From Micromonospora arborensis (GTDB lineage Bacteria; Actinomycetota; Actinomycetes; Mycobacteriales; Micromonosporaceae), in contig NZ_PYBV01000030.1 of assembly GCF_003205615.1 (NCBI RefSeq), forward strand, positions 62,001 through 126,000: DNA of 64,000 nt, in the 5' to 3' direction. Made by a program: the position numbers and the translations under genes. The notes beneath the pieces are model-generated. The model was not told where the DNA came from and ran no database searches. It saw nothing but the letters and a program-made list of their open reading frames with translations. Of the stretch, positions 17,284-26,901 are shown one piece after another (positions within the stretch are counted from its first letter, which is position 1; each line of letters starts with the position of its first letter).

Positions 17284-20200
17284 ATGGCGATTCAGGTGTC
17301 GGACGACGTCGCGACCTTCCTGAAGTGGCTCACCGGCGAGGAGCTCCCCGGGACGGACGAGGACCGGCTCCGCAACCTGGGGCAGGCGCAGATTGCGGCT
17401 GCGGACGGCTTGGACGAGGTCGTGCCGATCCTCGTCAGCGCGGTCAACAGCATTCGCGACGGCGTGCAGGGCGCGTCTGAGCAGGCTTTCGTCGACGCGA
17501 TGAAGGGCTACCTGCACGACCCCGGCTACATCACCCTCGCCGGCAGGTACGTCCGCCGCCTGGGGTCCGACCTGGAGGACACGGCGACCCAGGTCGAGTA
17601 CACCAAGCTGATGATCATCGCGACGGTCATCGAGTTGATGATCGAGCTTGCGATCGCGCTGGCCGTCGCATGGTTTTTCCCGGGTGTGTTGGACGCGGTG
17701 GCGATGCGGCTGACGACCGGCCAGGTGAAGATCGCGCTCTGGCTGGCCCGGCTGATCGTCAATGTGGTGCTGGGTCAGGTCACGGGTATCGGGATGCAGG
17801 TCCTGATGGACCTCATCGTCCAGGCAATCCAGATCCGCAACGGCACCCGGGAGCATTTCAACGCGGACCTGACCGCCGACGCAGCGGCCATCGGGGCCTG
17901 GGGCGGCGCGGTGGGTGTGGTGCTCGGTGCCGGCGCCGGGCCGGCGACCGGGCTGCTCAGGCGCGCGCGGGGCGTATTCCCTGGCGGCGCCGGCGCGGAC
18001 GTGGCCACCGGTATCGCCGGAGCTGGTGGCAAGAATGCTGCCGGGGCCGGTGGTAAGAACAGCGCTGGTGCCGGGGGCCGTGCGATCGCGCCGGACGAGC
18101 CGCCGACCCTCGACGGATTCGTCAAGGATCTCGGCCACGAGGCGGTCAGCGAAGTGGTGACCGAGGGCACCTACGGGATGATGACCGGGACGGGCTGGCA
18201 GTGGGGCGCGATGCCCGCCACCGCGGTCTCCGGTGCGCTCTCCGGCGCCGCCGAGGGCAGCGGTACGGCGCTCGGATACCGGCTGCGCCACCGTAACGAC
18301 GGCATCAACGGCCCGGCCAACGGATCGGACGACGACTTGGTGCCGCCCAGATCGAACGCGTCCGACTCCCCACCGCCGTCGGACTACGGACCCGCGCCGC
18401 CGTCCGAGGTGGGGGGAGGCACACCATCCGGTACGACCGGTCCCGCGCAAACCTCGACGAATACGGGTACCCCGGCCGTCGGGGCTTCCGATCCGGTCAC
18501 CGCTGGTGGGGTAGGGGGTAGCGGCGGCGGCGCAACCAGCGGCGGTGGTGCGAATCCGGCCCGGCCGCCCCTCGGACCGGGTCACTGGTCCTCGCCTGCC
18601 CCGGGCATCGCCCCTCATCCGGGAGCCTCGTCCGGTCCTGCCCCAGGCATTGCGCCTCATCCGGAATACAGGCCCGGTCCGGGACCGGGCACTGCGAATG
18701 CACCGGTGTCGCAGGCCCCGTCAACCCCACCCGGGTCGCCGCTCGCGCCGGATCACACGGCAGCGTTCCCCGACCAGGACATGCCGGCGATGCCGTCCAC
18801 CCCGCAACCGTTCACGTCCACCGGACCGCCACCGGCCCCGACCGTCCCGCTCGACCCGGCTGGCCCGGTCACCCCGACCGCGCCGACCCCGAGTCCGTCG
18901 GTCCCGACGCACACCCCGTCGCCGTCGGTCCCGACGCACACCGCGTCGCCGTCGCCGTCGCCGTCGGCCGCGTCGCCGTCGGCCGCGTCGCCGTCGGCCG
19001 CGTCGCCGTCGGCCGCGTCGCCGTCGGTTGCGTCGAACGCCGCCGCCGGGCCGGTCGTTCCGCGCACCGGTCCCACCCCGGTCACCTCGGTGCCGGGAAC
19101 CACGCCGGCCACTCCGTCGACCGGCCAACCTGTGGTGACGAGCCAGGACCGCGCTGGCGAGCCGACATCGCGGGGTGGGGCCGAATCGGGGCCGGTACGC
19201 CGGGACGCACAGGTCGTAGCAGACCGACCGACCCAGCCGGAGCCGGTGCACAACATGCCCGACGGCCGCCGATCCGACGGCCAGCGCCTGGACGGGAGCC
19301 GCCTCGACCGCCCGGACGGGAACCGCACCGATGGCCAGCGTCCGGACACCGGTCCGGAGCAGGTGCGGCGGGTGCCCACGACGCAGGACACCCGGGTGAC
19401 ACCGCAGGATTCCGTCACGCTGCGGAAGGTGGCATCGGACCTCAGACGGGAGGACGCCCTCGGACAGGGGGGCCTGTTCGGACGGGGCGACGCGCCGGTG
19501 TCCCGGACGGCGCATGACGTGAGCGCCAGCCTGAGGCGGCTGCTCGCGGATTCCCGCCGACCGGTCTGGACCGGCGAGCCGGACTGCTACCCCGGCCTGC
19601 TCGCCTCGTACCTGGCCAAACACCGCCGGCTCGCCCGGCGCACGGTGGACGAGACGTTGTTGGGTCGGGGTGACCCCCGGGAGTTCGCGCACGCCGTCGA
19701 CGGCTCATGGGAGCAGTTCGGGGGCGATGCCGACGCACTGCGGACCCTGTTGACCGATGCCGACGGCACGCGGCGGGACGGCTGGAGCGCGTACGTGTGG
19801 GTGCGCCCTCCGGGTGGCGACGCGCACATGTTCGAGCTGCACGCGGACGCGACCGTACCGGCCGGGCAGCCGGGTGGACTGAAGTGGGTTGACCTTCAGC
19901 GTCCTACGGGCTGGCGGGACGCGACGTCTGACCAGGGACTCGCGGAGAATCTGCCACTGGCCCGGGTCATGCTGACCGATGCCGCTGGCCGCTGGGTGCC
20001 GCTGGCCGAGGCGGCCGGACCCCGGAACCGGCCGAGCGGGCCGTCCCTCGTCGAGGCGTTGGTGGACTCGCCGCGCAACCCCGGGCCCGGCATGCTCCGC
20101 CGGGCCGCTCTGGCGTCGAGATCCCGGGCCAGGGACGACCGATTCACCGAGGCATCCGCGTCAACCGTCGTGCCGAAGCCGAGCGGCTCGCTCTACCAGG

Positions 20201-23200
20201 ATCAGCCCGACCTGCTGTACGAGGTGGACGGCGCCACCGACCTCGACAAGCTGGTCGATGACCTGCGGACCGATGTCGAGGAACGGGTACGTGCCCGGAT
20301 CCGGTCGATCGTGCACCGGCTCACCCGCGGCGGCCGGCAGGCGATCAGCGTCGACTTCAGCCGCATCGAGAGCGCGCTCCGCAATGACCTGCAGTCGTTC
20401 TTCACCAGTGGTGGGCGGACGTTCGACGTCCGCGACGGCACCGGCCGCTGGCACAGCGTCACCGTCTCCACGACCCGGCTGACCGACCAGCAGCAACGGC
20501 TGGACCAGAGTCATGACAAGGCCAGGTACGACACGAGGAACGACTTCAGTACGGCACTGAAGGAGACCGAGAGCTCCGGCGACAGCCTCGCCATCGGTGC
20601 CGGCTTCATTATCGGCGGTCGGGTCGGACCAGGCGGCGGGCTGTCGGGCGAGATGGCCCTGGCCCAGGCGGCGCAGACCAGCGAGAGCGGCGCAACCCTC
20701 TTCGACTCGCACAACATCCGCAGCGGCGGAGTGTCCCACCTGGTGTTGGCGCCGGTCCGGTTCACCGTGCAGGTGGGCAAACCCGGGTCGGCGCTACCCA
20801 CCCCACCACCGGCGCACCAGTCAACGGCAGAGGACGGGGAAGCGCCGCCGAACGTGGTCACCGCCCAGGTTGGTTTCCGTGCGCTGGACGACATCGCCAA
20901 GGCGACCCCACGTACCGACGATATGCAGCGGGGCCGCTTCGACGTGTCGACGCTGGTCCAGAACCTGAACGTGGTGCGGATCCTGGACGCCCGGACGGTG
21001 GCCGTCGCCCAGCCGGGCACCTTTGCCTCGAACGACGGAGCCGCGGGTGCCCTGACCACAGTCGAGGACGACGACAGCACGGATTCGCAGACCTGGAACG
21101 AGGTCGTCGAGGACATCCTGCGCCAGTTCCAGCCGACCGGCACCGCCGACCAGGGCAGCCTCAGTCGGGAGCAGCTCCGGGCGCTGCTGAGTGAGCCCAG
21201 CGTGCTGGGGCAACTGCTCCCGGCGTTGGAGAGCGACGTGAACTCGCCGTTGATCGTCAGCCCGTCCCGCCGCCAGGCGGTGGCCCTCCAACTCAACGCG
21301 GAGGTCACCGGGATGCAGGTGGTCGCGGACGTCAAGAAGTCCTCGTTCCGATGGCAGCCCGGCTACACCGTCAACGGTCGGGAGCAGCACATCAGCGCGG
21401 TCGGCGGCAGCGGGAGCGTGGTGCCGATTCGCTGGGGCTTCGGGTGGGCGTACGTGCAACTGCGACTCAGCGCGGGTTTCCGGCGCAACACCACCACCAG
21501 TGCCCGGCAGAGCAGCACCACCCGGACCGGTACCGAGTTCAAGGACATCGAAAACGTTCTGGCCAAGGTGAACGTACGGCTCACCATCAACACCGCTACC
21601 CGGGTCAACGCCTTCCAGCAGCCGTTCCGCGCCGGTGTACGCCCGATCGTGCTGGATCTGAGCGTGCTGTCCCGCCTGCCGAAGGCCAAGGCCGAGGAAT
21701 TGGTCCGCGACGTGCGTCCGCCCGTGCTGCGAAGGACCAGCACGCTGCCCCCGAGGGAACACGGCACAACCAGCACCGATTCCGTCTCAGCGACCAGGGC
21801 GCAGCGGAGAACGAGCGCCACGTCGCCGGAACGGCCGAGGGCGTACCGCAGAACCAGCACGGTGTCCATCGAGCGGAACACCGATGGCGGAGAGCGCGAT
21901 CCTCAGCAGGAGAGGGAGTTCCGCAGGACAAGCACTGTCTCGATCGACCCGAACACCGTAGGCAAGATCCGTGAGCTGGGCCCGGAGCAGGGGCCGGGTA
22001 AGCATCCACCGCCGTTCGCCGACAAGGGCGGGCATGCGATGCCGTACCAGATGAGCCAGTTCGCCGATCTGCAGCAGCAGACCGCCCGGCTGGTCCGGCG
22101 GTTCGGCGGTGGTTTCCTGCCCCGGTTCCGCCGCGAGGGCGTGGCCCAGCGGATGGCGTTCGCCAGCTCCGCCAGCGAACGCCAGCGCAACCAGGCGGCG
22201 TTGGACCGGGCGCTGTCGGTGCCGGCGCTGCGACAGAACTACACCACCCTGCTCAACGGCGGAATCGCGGTCCGGCTGACGCGGACCACGTGGTTCTCCA
22301 GCCGCCACGTGGTGGTGCACGTGACCGCCCGGCACCCGCAGGAGCTGGTGCACGCCGGTGTGGAACGCAACGTCGCCGTCCGCAACTTCCAGAGCCGAGG
22401 CGAGCAGGACAGCGCCGCCGGCGGTGCCCAGTGGCGGGCCGCGGTGGCCGTCGAGGGTGGGCCCATCCTCCGGTTCAACGACGCCGCGGTGAACACGGGT
22501 GTCAGCCCAGGGGTCTCGGCCGAGTTGCAGAGGCGCTGGGCGCAGCAGGGTGGTGTGGACGTGACCGGGCAGGACAGCGCGCTGCACGGCGGCACGCCGA
22601 GCTCGGAGCGTTATCACGGCGACCTGGAGTTGGTCGTGAGCATCTACCCGTACCGGGTGGGGATCGGCCGCGACCGGGGCTCCCGGATCGGCTTGGGCGT
22701 CCGGGCCAAGACCCTGCGGTACGTCGACGGCACATCGTTCGCGCGTAGCGACAACGCGGTGCAGGTCGGTGGGAAGGCACTGCCCCGGTACAGCCTGCGC
22801 CAGAGGCACCCGGTCGACGTCCTCTACTCGGCCAGCGCCGCACCGAAGGAGCAGGTCAAACTCCCGGTGAAGGTGACCAGGGGGCCGCGGGAGCCACTGG
22901 CCCGGCGAACCAGAACCGACCTCGACACCCTGCGTACGTTCGTCGACCATTCCCCAGCGTCCTCCGGTCCGGCCTCGGCCGAGCGAGAAGTCACGGAGTG
23001 GCAGTTCGTCGAGTCGATGCCGGGCAGCGCCGATCTGCTCAAACTCGCCCGGGAAACGATCCAGGAGACGCAGCAGTACGAGGGCCGCGCGTCCCGGCGT
23101 CATCTCGGCGGTCTGCGTGGTGAGACGAGCCTGAAGGAGGGCATGCCGCTCTGGGCTGACCTCACCGACAGTCTCACCGCCGGTCAGCAGGTCACCAACC

Positions 23201-26200
23201 TCGGCGCCATGACCGAGAAGCAGTGGGATCTCGACCCGCTCACCACGGACATCGACGGTGGTCGGCTCGACGTGTCGATCGCCGGGAGGCTGGTCAATCC
23301 GCGCCTGGTACCGGTCCAGGCGGAGATCACCACCGAGCACGCGCCGAGCGGTGGGGTGCAGGTGTGGAGCAGCCGTACCCGGGAGACCCAGCTCCTGGCC
23401 CGGGGCCAGGTCGGAGTCTCGCTGCGGGAGTCGGTGCGCCCCGGGGACAAGTACGGCGGCGGTGGCACCGGGGCAGCCGGCTACCAGCGGACGTTGTCGT
23501 ACCGGATGACCCGTAAGCGGAGCAAGGTCAGCGGCGCCATCGAGCGGAACGTCAACAACCGCAAGGGGAAGAAGCGGACCTACCTGGTGGTGGCGGACCT
23601 GCGGGCGACGGTGGCCGCCGAGGTGACGAACTCCGCCGATCTACCCATGGCGCTGGTACCCAGACCGTTCCAGCCGGACAGCTGGGAACACCACAAGTCG
23701 GTGCGGCACAGCGCGGTCATCGAGAACGCTGTCTACCTGCGGGTCAGTGAGGAACAGGCGGTGGCGATGGGCCTGTTCGCTGACGTGCGGCCGCCGGTGA
23801 CGTCCGCCCTGGCCGGACCGGCGTCCAGCGGCACTCCGGTCACCGACGAGGCGCGCAACGCCAAGCTGACCCTGCGGCCGGGCGGGTCACCCGGGTTGGG
23901 ACTGCAGACCTTCCATGACGTTCCCTCGCTGGTGGACCCGGCGATCGTGGCACTGCGTAACGCGGTGAACGGACCGAATCCGCAGCCGCTGGCCCAGCCG
24001 ATCCTGAACGCGCTGACCGGTCGCGGGCTGGCGGACCCGATGCTCAACCGGCGCCGGATGCTGCACGCGCTGTCTCGCCCCGGGGTACGGCGGAACTGGG
24101 CGGCGCTGTTCGACGGCGGTGTCTCCCTGATCCACGCCGACATCGGGGTCTTCAGCCAACGGCTCTACGACGTACGCCTCGAGGCGGTCCTCGACAAGGG
24201 GATCACGTTCGACCAGTTCGTCGCCAACCACGACGACATCGACGTGCGTACCGTTGGCATGCAGGGCCAGACCGACCTGCTCCGGACCGCCCACGGCGGG
24301 GGCCTCTACGTCAACACCGCCGCGTCGGCGGTGCTCAACCCGCAGGGTCAGCAGGCCGCGGTCGGGGGTGGCTACCAGTACAACACCAACAGCCTGACCT
24401 CGACCTCGACCACGACCGAGTCGGAGCGGCGGGCCACCGAGATCAGCTCCGGCCGAGGGGTGAAGGCGCGGGTCACGCTCGATCTCCAGTTCCAGATCCG
24501 GATCTACCACCGGGGCACGGCCGTGCCGAACGGCACGATCACCTTCCGGGCGCCGGTGACCGTCGACCGGTGGGCCGGCGACCTGCGGCTTCCACCGCCG
24601 CGCCCGGGTGCCGTGCACCCGCCGAAGGCGTACCGGCCCGAGCCGACGCCCGGCCCGGAACCGGGCTGGCAGGTGCGCAACGGTCTGCTGTTGCCGCCCC
24701 GGTACGCGCCGGAGGACCTCAGCGGCGCGGCCCACCTCCAGATGGCGGCCCAGGCACTGCTGACCGGCGCCGCGGATCGTCTGCATGTCTCCGGTTACGT
24801 CGGGGCGCACCAGGTGCACCAGGGGTTGACCCCGGAGTTGTTGCTGCCGAACATCAGGCAGGCCTTCGACCCAGACGGGCTGGAACTGCCGCCGGTACCG
24901 AGCGCCACCGTGTCGATGGCGGAGGCAGTGATCACCCTTGGGCTCAAGCCGACGGCGGCCAGGCTTGGTGGCGTCGATTCGGCTGTGTACCGGGAGCACG
25001 CCGCGCAGCAGACGGCCACCATCAGCAGCGGGTCCAACAAGCTCACCCAGTCGCTGCACGCTCCCCGGCTGCTGCTCGGCCGGGGGTACCTGGGCGACCC
25101 GTACCAGGCGTTGGAGAACAGCAACAGTGGTCCGATCAGTGGCGAGACGGTCGCGTTGGCCGCTGGCGGGGAGGATTCGTCGGCCAGCTTCGGCAACGTC
25201 AAACCGGAGGGTCGGTCGGTCCTGATCGAGTACGTCTGCGAGCCGACCGTCGCGGTCACCCTGCCCCGCGTGGCGCAGGCCGACCGGCAGCACCGCGATG
25301 ACCAGGTCCAGCCGGTGATCGTGGCGGTGCGGATGGGGCTGGACGACGCGCGTCGGGTACTCGGCATCAACAGCGGCGCTCCGGACGACGTACGCCGCGA
25401 GTTCGAGGCGATCGTGACGCACGAGCAGAAGCTGGCCCGCCTCGGGGACGAGTTCGTCGCGATGGGGGAGGCCGAGGCGGCGGCGAAGTACGCGGCCCTG
25501 GGCAGCCAGATAACCAACCCGTCTCAGCCCGGGCCAGCGGGGTCGCAAGGCAGGCCAATGGACCCGGCTCTGCGCGAGCAGTGGCAGAAGGCGATCGGCA
25601 AGCGGGAGCTGGCCGAGGCCGCGTGGTGGAGGTCGATGCAGGACCACTACCGGCAGCTCGACGAGTTCAGCGCCAGGTACGAGGCCAGGCCGGACGCACC
25701 GGTCAACCCGCCGCTGCGCACGGCGCCCCCGGTCAGTGTGCTTCCGGACAACGATCCGCCACCGGAGCAGAAGCGAGCGTCGATCAGGGAGCCGCTCGCG
25801 GCCGAGTCGCATCTGCGGCGGATCACCGAGGAGGCCGAGCACGGGGAGCCGGAGGGCAGAAGGGCACGTGCGGCCGTGGCGACGGTGGTGCCGCCGCTGT
25901 CGTCGCCACGCGAGTGGGATCTGCCGGTGGTGGACCACGACGTGGTGGAGCAGGAGCTGTCCGGTCGTACGGCTGCCGAGCGGAACCGGATTCGGCGGTA
26001 CGCCGACGCGCTCCAACGCTCGTCGCCGGTCCGGCTGCCGGCTCCCACCCACGAGGTGCTCGACGCGCGCTCGCGGACGACCGCGGCACTGCTCGGCGGC
26101 GCCGCCCCACACGCCCTGGCGACGACTTCTGCCGGGGGCCGGTCGGCGGGCCGGCACGAGGTGACGCCTGGCACCGATCTGGACCACGAGTACGGCGATG

Positions 26201-26730
26201 GTCAGGGTCACCCGACCATCGCGGCCGGCTTCGTCGGCCCGGGCGATACCGAGGAGCGGCCGGCCCGGGTCAGCGGGGAGTTGGGCTGGAATGCCGTGAC
26301 CGGTCGATGGGAGGCGAACGACACGTCCGGGCGGTACCTGAGCGCGAAGGTCCGCAGTGATGTGAACCCGGGCAACCTGATGCGCGGGGCGAGCAACGTG
26401 GCCGGGCGGATGCCCGCCCGGCCAGGGGTCGAGGTCACACCGGTGCTGCTCCAGCACGCCGAGCCGGTTCCGGCCGTACCGGGGCCCGCGTCGACGAGTG
26501 GCACCCAGCCGGCTCAGACCAACATGTTCCTGGTCGCCGACGCTCTGATCCGCCCGTACCGGACGTTGCCGACCGCACCGTCGGATCCGGAGCTCGACCG
26601 GCTCTGGCAGGTCGCGATCGCTGCGCTGTCCGGCGGTGCCGACCGTGCGGAGGTTGCCCGGCGGGTGGCGGAGGTGGCAGCGTCGCTCGGCCGCACTGCC
26701 ACCCCCCGCCAGCCGCACCTGCCTCGCTGA
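17284..26730 (+). CDS. Giant CpnT-like protein with an internal papain-fold (glutamine deamidase-type) domain
   Basis: 3148 residues. ATG 17284 is chosen (GGGAGG 12 bases upstream); the frame is open for 858 bases more but those oppose the lectin gene. Residues 1 to about 255 are helical, with hydrophobic helices (LMIIATVIELMIELAIALAV; LWLARLIVNVVLG) and a Gly-rich segment, resembling the WXG100-like N terminus of CpnT-type type VII substrates. A Pro/Ser/Thr linker (about 360-700) follows. Residues about 740-880 look like a papain-fold toxin: Cys768 in GEPDCYPGLL, His848 in GDAHMFEL, Asp870 in KWVDLQ. The rest is beta-rich and internally repetitive (compare LSVPALRQNYTTLLNGGIAV with LSRPGVRRNWAALFDGGVSL). 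RRTST motifs lie near 1480-1560. No classical signal peptide. Probably exported; target unknown. Confidence 0.8.
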   Translation: MAIQVSDDVATFLKWLTGEELPGTDEDRLRNLGQAQIAAADGLDEVVPILVSAVNSIRDGVQGASEQAFVDAMKGYLHDPGYITLAGRYVRRLGSDLEDTATQVEYTKLMIIATVIELMIELAIALAVAWFFPGVLDAVAMRLTTGQVKIALWLARLIVNVVLGQVTGIGMQVLMDLIVQAIQIRNGTREHFNADLTADAAAIGAWGGAVGVVLGAGAGPATGLLRRARGVFPGGAGADVATGIAGAGGKNAAGAGGKNSAGAGGRAIAPDEPPTLDGFVKDLGHEAVSEVVTEGTYGMMTGTGWQWGAMPATAVSGALSGAAEGSGTALGYRLRHRNDGINGPANGSDDDLVPPRSNASDSPPPSDYGPAPPSEVGGGTPSGTTGPAQTSTNTGTPAVGASDPVTAGGVGGSGGGATSGGGANPARPPLGPGHWSSPAPGIAPHPGASSGPAPGIAPHPEYRPGPGPGTANAPVSQAPSTPPGSPLAPDHTAAFPDQDMPAMPSTPQPFTSTGPPPAPTVPLDPAGPVTPTAPTPSPSVPTHTPSPSVPTHTASPSPSPSAASPSAASPSAASPSAASPSVASNAAAGPVVPRTGPTPVTSVPGTTPATPSTGQPVVTSQDRAGEPTSRGGAESGPVRRDAQVVADRPTQPEPVHNMPDGRRSDGQRLDGSRLDRPDGNRTDGQRPDTGPEQVRRVPTTQDTRVTPQDSVTLRKVASDLRREDALGQGGLFGRGDAPVSRTAHDVSASLRRLLADSRRPVWTGEPDCYPGLLASYLAKHRRLARRTVDETLLGRGDPREFAHAVDGSWEQFGGDADALRTLLTDADGTRRDGWSAYVWVRPPGGDAHMFELHADATVPAGQPGGLKWVDLQRPTGWRDATSDQGLAENLPLARVMLTDAAGRWVPLAEAAGPRNRPSGPSLVEALVDSPRNPGPGMLRRAALASRSRARDDRFTEASASTVVPKPSGSLYQDQPDLLYEVDGATDLDKLVDDLRTDVEERVRARIRSIVHRLTRGGRQAISVDFSRIESALRNDLQSFFTSGGRTFDVRDGTGRWHSVTVSTTRLTDQQQRLDQSHDKARYDTRNDFSTALKETESSGDSLAIGAGFIIGGRVGPGGGLSGEMALAQAAQTSESGATLFDSHNIRSGGVSHLVLAPVRFTVQVGKPGSALPTPPPAHQSTAEDGEAPPNVVTAQVGFRALDDIAKATPRTDDMQRGRFDVSTLVQNLNVVRILDARTVAVAQPGTFASNDGAAGALTTVEDDDSTDSQTWNEVVEDILRQFQPTGTADQGSLSREQLRALLSEPSVLGQLLPALESDVNSPLIVSPSRRQAVALQLNAEVTGMQVVADVKKSSFRWQPGYTVNGREQHISAVGGSGSVVPIRWGFGWAYVQLRLSAGFRRNTTTSARQSSTTRTGTEFKDIENVLAKVNVRLTINTATRVNAFQQPFRAGVRPIVLDLSVLSRLPKAKAEELVRDVRPPVLRRTSTLPPREHGTTSTDSVSATRAQRRTSATSPERPRAYRRTSTVSIERNTDGGERDPQQEREFRRTSTVSIDPNTVGKIRELGPEQGPGKHPPPFADKGGHAMPYQMSQFADLQQQTARLVRRFGGGFLPRFRREGVAQRMAFASSASERQRNQAALDRALSVPALRQNYTTLLNGGIAVRLTRTTWFSSRHVVVHVTARHPQELVHAGVERNVAVRNFQSRGEQDSAAGGAQWRAAVAVEGGPILRFNDAAVNTGVSPGVSAELQRRWAQQGGVDVTGQDSALHGGTPSSERYHGDLELVVSIYPYRVGIGRDRGSRIGLGVRAKTLRYVDGTSFARSDNAVQVGGKALPRYSLRQRHPVDVLYSASAAPKEQVKLPVKVTRGPREPLARRTRTDLDTLRTFVDHSPASSGPASAEREVTEWQFVESMPGSADLLKLARETIQETQQYEGRASRRHLGGLRGETSLKEGMPLWADLTDSLTAGQQVTNLGAMTEKQWDLDPLTTDIDGGRLDVSIAGRLVNPRLVPVQAEITTEHAPSGGVQVWSSRTRETQLLARGQVGVSLRESVRPGDKYGGGGTGAAGYQRTLSYRMTRKRSKVSGAIERNVNNRKGKKRTYLVVADLRATVAAEVTNSADLPMALVPRPFQPDSWEHHKSVRHSAVIENAVYLRVSEEQAVAMGLFADVRPPVTSALAGPASSGTPVTDEARNAKLTLRPGGSPGLGLQTFHDVPSLVDPAIVALRNAVNGPNPQPLAQPILNALTGRGLADPMLNRRRMLHALSRPGVRRNWAALFDGGVSLIHADIGVFSQRLYDVRLEAVLDKGITFDQFVANHDDIDVRTVGMQGQTDLLRTAHGGGLYVNTAASAVLNPQGQQAAVGGGYQYNTNSLTSTSTTTESERRATEISSGRGVKARVTLDLQFQIRIYHRGTAVPNGTITFRAPVTVDRWAGDLRLPPPRPGAVHPPKAYRPEPTPGPEPGWQVRNGLLLPPRYAPEDLSGAAHLQMAAQALLTGAADRLHVSGYVGAHQVHQGLTPELLLPNIRQAFDPDGLELPPVPSATVSMAEAVITLGLKPTAARLGGVDSAVYREHAAQQTATISSGSNKLTQSLHAPRLLLGRGYLGDPYQALENSNSGPISGETVALAAGGEDSSASFGNVKPEGRSVLIEYVCEPTVAVTLPRVAQADRQHRDDQVQPVIVAVRMGLDDARRVLGINSGAPDDVRREFEAIVTHEQKLARLGDEFVAMGEAEAAAKYAALGSQITNPSQPGPAGSQGRPMDPALREQWQKAIGKRELAEAAWWRSMQDHYRQLDEFSARYEARPDAPVNPPLRTAPPVSVLPDNDPPPEQKRASIREPLAAESHLRRITEEAEHGEPEGRRARAAVATVVPPLSSPREWDLPVVDHDVVEQELSGRTAAERNRIRRYADALQRSSPVRLPAPTHEVLDARSRTTAALLGGAAPHALATTSAGGRSAGRHEVTPGTDLDHEYGDGQGHPTIAAGFVGPGDTEERPARVSGELGWNAVTGRWEANDTSGRYLSAKVRSDVNPGNLMRGASNVAGRMPARPGVEVTPVLLQHAEPVPAVPGPASTSGTQPAQTNMFLVADALIRPYRTLPTAPSDPELDRLWQVAIAALSGGADRAEVARRVAEVAASLGRTATPRQPHLPR
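18946..19030 (+). repeat. 15-bp tandem repeat coding for Ser-Pro-Ser-Ala-Ala
   Basis: Unit GCCGCGTCGCCGTCG is repeated about four times, flanked by GTCGCC triplet-pair repeats. It lies in the disordered linker of the giant protein and is likely length-variable. Confidence 0.85.
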
Positions 26731-26901
26731 CCGCAGGCCGGACGCCCCGGGAGGGGAACCCGGAGCTTCATCCACATCGGAGCGCAGTGCCGGTCCTGGC
26801 AAACCTGTCGATTGTTTGTCTCCGGATGTTCGGTGTCGCGTCGGATCGAATTGTTAGCGTGCGCTGGCCGCCACCGACGGCGGGTTTGTGGAGGGAAGTC
26901 G

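Noticed and set aside
17284..18000. Classical small WXG100 (EsxA/EsxB) gene next to the giant gene
   Set aside because: No separate 90-110 codon gene with a WxG turn is visible; the CpnT-like N terminus of the giant has no clear WxG motif.
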